Assembly: GCF_026341825.1 (NCBI RefSeq)
Contig: NZ_JAPENY010000001.1
Location: 620,001 to 684,000, forward strand
Direction of reading: 5' to 3'
Length of the DNA: 64,000 nucleotides
Origin: Streptomyces sp. NBC_00620
Lineage (GTDB): Bacteria > Actinomycetota > Actinomycetes > Streptomycetales > Streptomycetaceae
Part shown: piece after piece, positions 60,702 through 64,000 of the stretch
Position numbering within the stretch: the first letter of the stretch is position 1
Layout: every line of letters begins with the position of its first letter
Translations under genes and position numbers: made by a program
Notes under the pieces: model-generated
The model's database searches: none
Told to the model about the DNA's origin: nothing
Seen by the model: the letters and a program-made list of their open reading frames with translations, nothing else

Positions 60702-60980
60702 GGCGCGCAGGGCCGGGTCCGGATTCCGCAGCCGTATCCGGCCCCCGGCCCGCCGCGCGGCGAGCTCCAGCCGAGCCAGTACATCCACGGCGCCCAGGCC
60801 GGGCGGCCCGATCCCCGCGACATCGCAGACCACCACCCCGCTCCCGCTCGTCTCCAGTCGCGTACGCACGTCGTCACAGAGCCGGGGCACCTCGTCCCTG
60901 GTGACCGGGCCCGGCAGCACGAGTACCGCGGGTGTCGTGGCATCCACATTCAGTAGACCGGCCGGGGGCGCGGAACTCAT
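60567..60980 (-). CDS. STAS-domain protein lacking the phosphorylatable serine
   Basis: A 137-residue protein with a STAS domain at about 15-115: PAVLVLPGPVTRDEVPRLCDDVRTRLETSGSGVVVCDVAGIGPPGLGAVDVLARLELAARRAGGRIRLRNPDPALRALLDLVGL in pattern. In anti-sigma antagonists the central motif is DSSGL; here it reads PPGLG, so Ser/Thr phosphorylation control is absent. The domain's last helix falls inside the overlap with the sigma factor gene, which supports both genes being real. ATG 60980 chosen; ATG 60995 is possible. Function probably regulatory; partner unknown. Confidence 0.75.
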   Translation of the reverse strand: MSSAPPAGLLNVDATTPAVLVLPGPVTRDEVPRLCDDVRTRLETSGSGVVVCDVAGIGPPGLGAVDVLARLELAARRAGGRIRLRNPDPALRALLDLVGLRFEAFDTLDAFEPEREAEEREPAGGVQEAVEPGDPPL

Positions 60981-61103
60981 CGCGAGGGTCCGCACAGGAT
61001 CACATTGACCTGAACCGGGCTGCCCACAGAGGGTTGGGTGTATGCCCCACGAACCAACACCTCATGCGATACCCGACGGCCGCCTCCCCGCCGAGGGGGC
61101 GAC

Positions 61104-62024
61104 GTGCAGGGGGTGCTGACCGGCTTCGCGGTGATCGCCGTCGTCATCGGGGTCGGCTATGTGATCGGACGGCGCGGACACCTCGGGGACAACGGACGTG
61201 AGGTGCTCACCAAGCTCGCCTTCCACGTGGCATCACCCGCCCTGCTGTTCACGACGCTCGCGGGTGCCGACCTGTCGGTGATCTTCTCCAGCCGGCTCCT
61301 GGTCACGGCGCTGAGTACGGCCGCGGCGGCCGGCGTCTTCGTCGCGGTGGGTGCCGTACGGGGCTGGGGCGTGGGGCGTACGACGATCGGCGCGCTGTGC
61401 TCCAGTTACGTCAACTCGGGCAACCTCGGCATACCGATCGCCGTATACGTGCTGGGGGACGCTTCCCTGGTCGCGCCCGTGCTGCTCTTCCAGGTGGTCG
61501 CCGTGACTCCCGTCGCGCTCACCGTCCTGGACCTGTCCGGGGACGGCGAGAAGGGTCCCCTGTGGCATCAGTTGATCACGCCGCTGCGCAACCCCATCGC
61601 GGTCGGTTCCCTCGCCGGGGTCCTGGTCTCGGCGACCGGCCTGACAGTGCCGGGCCCTGTCCTGGACCCGCTCACGCTGATCGGGAACATGTCGGTGCCC
61701 GCGGTACTGCTGGCGTTCGGCATCTCACTGTGCGGCAGCAGCCTCCCGGGGCGCGGCTCCGACCGGCACCCGGTACTGCTCTCCGTCGCGCTGAAGTCCG
61801 TGGGCCAGCCGCTGGCCGCCTGGGCACTGGCCGTCGGCGTCTTCGGCCTGCACGGCGCACCCCTGCTCGACGTCGTGGTCACCTCGGCCCTGCCCGCCGC
61901 CCAGAACCTCTTCACCTACGCCTCGCGCTACCGGGTCGGCGAAACCCTGGCCCGCGAGTCGATCCTGCTGTCGACGATCCTTGCCGTACCAGTGCTGGTG
62001 GTCATCGCGGCACTACTGGGATGA
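61104..62024 (+). CDS. AEC-family transporter
   Basis: A 306-residue membrane protein with ten helices, of the auxin efflux carrier family. It begins GVLTGFAVIAVVIGVGYVIGRRGHLG, has KLAFHVASPALLFTTLAGAD, CSSYVNSGNLGIPIAVYVLGD (the conserved cross-over Asn-Ser-Gly-Asn region) and TSALPAAQNLFTYASRY in the second half. Bacterial members export malate or other organic acids; substrate here unknown. GTG 61104 has GAGGGGG 4 bases before it; the longer frame to 61038 is Pro/Arg-rich. Convergent with deoA (25-base gap). Confidence 0.88.
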   Translation: MQGVLTGFAVIAVVIGVGYVIGRRGHLGDNGREVLTKLAFHVASPALLFTTLAGADLSVIFSSRLLVTALSTAAAAGVFVAVGAVRGWGVGRTTIGALCSSYVNSGNLGIPIAVYVLGDASLVAPVLLFQVVAVTPVALTVLDLSGDGEKGPLWHQLITPLRNPIAVGSLAGVLVSATGLTVPGPVLDPLTLIGNMSVPAVLLAFGISLCGSSLPGRGSDRHPVLLSVALKSVGQPLAAWALAVGVFGLHGAPLLDVVVTSALPAAQNLFTYASRYRVGETLARESILLSTILAVPVLVVIAALLG

Positions 62025-62049
62025 CCACCAGCCCATCAGCAACGGCTGC

Positions 62050-63342
62050 CTAGGAAATCCGGTCCAGCACGATCGCGGTCGGCTTGAAGTCCGTGCCCGC
62101 GGCCGCGATGTCGTAGGACCCCTCGACCGACTGGAGTGCGTACTCGAAGCGCTCCGGGGTGTCCGTGTGGAGGGTGAGGAGGGGCTGGCCCGCGGTCACC
62201 GTGTCGCCCGGCTTGGCGTGGAGTTCGACGCCCGCTCCGGCCTGGACCGGGTCCTCCTTGCGGGCGCGGCCGGCGCCCAGGCGCCAGGCGGCGATGCCGA
62301 TGTCGTAGGCGTCGAGGCGGGTGAGCACGCCCGACTCGGGCGCCGTGACGACGTGCTGCTCGCGTGCGACGGGCAGCGTGGCGTCCGGGTCGCCGCCCTG
62401 TGCGGCGATCATGCGACGCCAGACGTCCATCGCGGAGCCGTCGGCCAAGGCCTTCGCAGGGTCGGCGTCCTTGATGCCGGCGGCGTCGAGCATCTCGCGG
62501 GCCAGGGCGACGGTGAGGTCGACGACGTCCGAGGGGCCGCCGCCCGCCAACACCTCGACGGATTCCCGTACTTCGAGCGCGTTGCCCGCCGTCAGACCCA
62601 GCGGTGTCGACATGTCGGTGAGGAGCGCGACCGTCTTCACGCCGTGGTCCGTGCCCAACCCGACCATCGTGGAGGCGAGTTCACGCGCGTCCTCGATGGT
62701 CTTCATGAAGGCGCCGGTGCCGACCTTCACGTCCAGGACCAGCGAGCCCGTGCCCTCGGCGATCTTCTTGGACATGATCGAGGAGGCGATCAGCGGGATC
62801 GCCTCGACCGTGCCGGTGACATCGCGGAGCGCGTACAGCTTCTTGTCGGCGGGGGCGAGACCGTCGCCCGCCGCGCAGATCACCGCGCCCACGCCGTCCA
62901 GTACGGCGAGCATCTCCTCGTTGGAGAGCAGCGCGCGCCAGCCGGGGATCGACTCCAGCTTGTCCAGCGTGCCGCCGGTGTGGCCGAGGCCGCGCCCGGA
63001 CAGCTGCGGGACCGCCGCACCGCAGGCCGCCACCAGGGGCGCCAGCGGGAGTGTGATCTTGTCGCCGACGCCGCCCGTGGAGTGCTTGTCGGCGGTCGGG
63101 CGGGACAGGGACGAGAAGTCCATGCGCTCGCCGGAGGCGATCATCGCGGCGGTCCAGCGGGCGATCTCACGGCGGTCCATGCCGTTGAGCAGGATCGCCA
63201 TGTTGAGGGCGGCCATCTGGTAGTCGGCGACCTCGCCGCGGGTGTACGCGTCGATGACCCAGTCGATCTGCTCGTCGCTGAGCTCACCGCGGTCCCGCTT
63301 GGTGCGGATGACGGAGACGGCATCCATCGACAACACAGTCAT
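62050..63342 (-). CDS. deoA: Thymidine (pyrimidine-nucleoside) phosphorylase
   Basis: Splits thymidine or deoxyuridine with phosphate to base and deoxyribose-1-phosphate. 430 residues. N-terminal AVSVIRTKRDRGELSDEQIDWVIDAYTRGEVADYQMAALNMAI, phosphate loop KHSTGGVGDKITLPLAPLVAACG, and the family signature SGRGLGHTGGTLDKLESIPG; C-terminal biotinyl-like domain. ATG 63342 has GGAAGGA 7 bases upstream. Product enters the phosphomutase-DeoC route. Downstream of cdd with a hairpin in between. Confidence 0.95.
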   Translation of the reverse strand: MTVLSMDAVSVIRTKRDRGELSDEQIDWVIDAYTRGEVADYQMAALNMAILLNGMDRREIARWTAAMIASGERMDFSSLSRPTADKHSTGGVGDKITLPLAPLVAACGAAVPQLSGRGLGHTGGTLDKLESIPGWRALLSNEEMLAVLDGVGAVICAAGDGLAPADKKLYALRDVTGTVEAIPLIASSIMSKKIAEGTGSLVLDVKVGTGAFMKTIEDARELASTMVGLGTDHGVKTVALLTDMSTPLGLTAGNALEVRESVEVLAGGGPSDVVDLTVALAREMLDAAGIKDADPAKALADGSAMDVWRRMIAAQGGDPDATLPVAREQHVVTAPESGVLTRLDAYDIGIAAWRLGAGRARKEDPVQAGAGVELHAKPGDTVTAGQPLLTLHTDTPERFEYALQSVEGSYDIAAAGTDFKPTAIVLDRIS

Positions 63343-63363
63343 GGCTTTCCTTCCGAAAGGTGA

Positions 63364-63409
63364 GCGGCCCCTCCCGACGATCGGTGTTCGGTCGATCGGG
63401 AGGGGCCGC
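63364..63409 (-). terminator. Hairpin between cdd and deoA
   Basis: Perfect 14-bp arms GCGGCCCCTCCCGA (63364-63377) and TCGGGAGGGGCCGC (63396-63409). It lies after the cdd stop and 22 bases before deoA, so it may weaken transcription into deoA or protect the upstream message. Confidence 0.7.
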
Positions 63410-63415
63410 ACGGAG

Positions 63416-63829
63416 TTACTTGGTGAGATGCTCCGGCCCGAAGGCCTGCGGCAGCATCTCGGAGAGCGGCAGGATCCCGGCCGGGGTCTCCAGAATCAGA
63501 TCCGGCCCGCCGAACTCGTTCAGCAGCTGACGGCAGCGCCCGCACGGGACGAGGATCTCGCCCCGCCCGTCGACACAGGTGAAGTGCGTCAGCCGGCCGC
63601 CCCCGGTGTTGTGCAGCTCCGAGACCAGACCGCACTCGGCGCACAGCCCGACCCCGTAGGAGGCGTTCTCGACGTTGCAGCCGGAGATGATCCGGCCGTC
63701 GTCGACGAGGGCGGCGACACCGACCGGGTAGCCCGAATACGGCGCGTACGCACGGGACATGGCCGCGCGGGCCACCTCCCGAAGGGCATCCCAGTCGACG
63801 GCCGAGGAACCCCCGTGTGCGGCCGTCAC
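63416..63829 (-). CDS. cdd: Cytidine deaminase
   Basis: Deaminates cytidine and deoxycytidine to uridine forms. 137 residues, the small tetrameric class. Zinc site: GCNVENASYGVGLCAECGLVSEL (Cys plus catalytic Glu) and PCGRCRQLLNEF (two Cys). GTG 63829 overlaps the stop of the upstream permease gene (GTGA), so the two are translationally coupled and the transporter most likely carries nucleosides. Confidence 0.95.
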   Translation of the reverse strand: MTAAHGGSSAVDWDALREVARAAMSRAYAPYSGYPVGVAALVDDGRIISGCNVENASYGVGLCAECGLVSELHNTGGGRLTHFTCVDGRGEILVPCGRCRQLLNEFGGPDLILETPAGILPLSEMLPQAFGPEHLTK

Positions 63830-64000
63830 TTGCCCTGCCCCTTCCGGTACGGCAGACCGTCCGCCTTCGGCATTCGCAGGCGCTGCGCCGACAGCGCGAG
63901 CACCAGCAGCGTGATGACGTACGGCGTGGCGGAGACGACCTGGTTCGGGACCTCGTTGGTGAGGGCGTACCAGAGGAACACCAGGACACCGATGACCAGG
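63826..64000 (-). CDS. ABC transporter permease, C-terminal part (window edge)
   Basis: Only the last 57 residues are inside the window: LVIGVLVFLWYALTN, VPNQVVSATPYVITLLVLALSAQRLRMPKADGLPYRKGQGK. The final helix followed by a short cytoplasmic KADGxPYRK tail is characteristic of the YufQ/NupC-type sugar or nucleoside ABC permeases. Position directly before cdd and deoA argues for a nucleoside importer. Stop at 63826-63828 overlaps the cdd start. Confidence 0.75.
   Translation of the reverse strand, partial: LVIGVLVFLWYALTNEVPNQVVSATPYVITLLVLALSAQRLRMPKADGLPYRKGQGK

Overview
The window is a stretch of Streptomyces chromosome. Base composition is very GC-rich, with GTG and TTG starts, strong GGAGG-type ribosome sites mixed with leaderless starts, and Streptomyces-type families (AfsQ1/AfsQ2/AfsQ3-SigQ, class III adenylate cyclase Cya, propionyl-CoA carboxylase epsilon subunit). 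From memory, the gene order follows the core S. coelicolor region from hutH (about SCO4932) down to cytidine deaminase (about SCO4898), with extra blocks inserted. There are no rRNA or tRNA genes, no CRISPR array and no transposase that I can support.

Layout. 0-4 kb (minus strand): enoyl-CoA hydratase, a GAF-GGDEF diguanylate cyclase, histidine ammonia-lyase. 4-16.5 kb: secreted Pro/Thr-rich protein, adenylate cyclase, and the biotin-carboxylase set (BirA ligase, PccB, PccE, AccA2-type alpha chain) interleaved with a GDSL hydrolase, a 42-residue membrane protein, Maf and a membrane protein; then a DeoR-type regulator and an LpdA-type flavoprotein that lacks the redox disulfide. 16.6-21.3 kb: gamma-glutamylcyclotransferase-like protein, purine nucleoside phosphorylase, a hexose/pentose phosphomutase, a PIG-V-like membrane glycosyltransferase. 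21.5-34.3 kb (minus): a secreted lytic transglycosylase, then an eight-gene Pst-like phosphate transporter operon containing three different PstS-like binding proteins, an LAxTG surface protein and a sortase-fold membrane protein that has lost its catalytic His and Cys. 34.5-42.3 kb: DUF1508 protein, secreted protein, PH-domain membrane protein, DeoC, two aldehyde dehydrogenases (the second non-catalytic), small secreted protein, uridine kinase. 42.4-46.4 kb: sigQ divergent from afsQ1-afsQ2-afsQ3, with AfsQ1 sites between them, then a MITE-like element. 46.7-50.2 kb: VanZ, PspC, small secreted protein, adenosine deaminase, hydrolase. 50.3-57.1 kb: a Zur-box-headed 'anchored repeat' metal ABC transporter with three surface proteins and a binding protein carrying an apparently circularly permuted copy of the same surface domain. 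57-64 kb: LysR regulator, MFS exporter, ECF sigma factor, STAS protein, AEC transporter, then deoA, cdd and the tail of a nucleoside-type permease.

How the parts fit. The scattered genes permease-cdd-deoA, add, pnp, phosphomutase, deoC and udk form one nucleoside salvage pathway: uptake, deamination, phosphorolysis, pentose-phosphate isomerisation and aldol cleavage, with the aldehyde dehydrogenase pair able to take the acetaldehyde. Three of these genes (pnp, deoC, add) carry exactly the same 12-bp palindrome CTACGCGCGTAG at their promoters, all with leaderless starts, which points to a common repressor. The DeoR-type gene at 13.9 kb is one candidate. Two surface-associated ABC systems (phosphate-like and zinc-like) both use sortase-type surface proteins. 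Four copies of a long inverted-repeat intergenic element (about 150-264 bp) are spread through the window.
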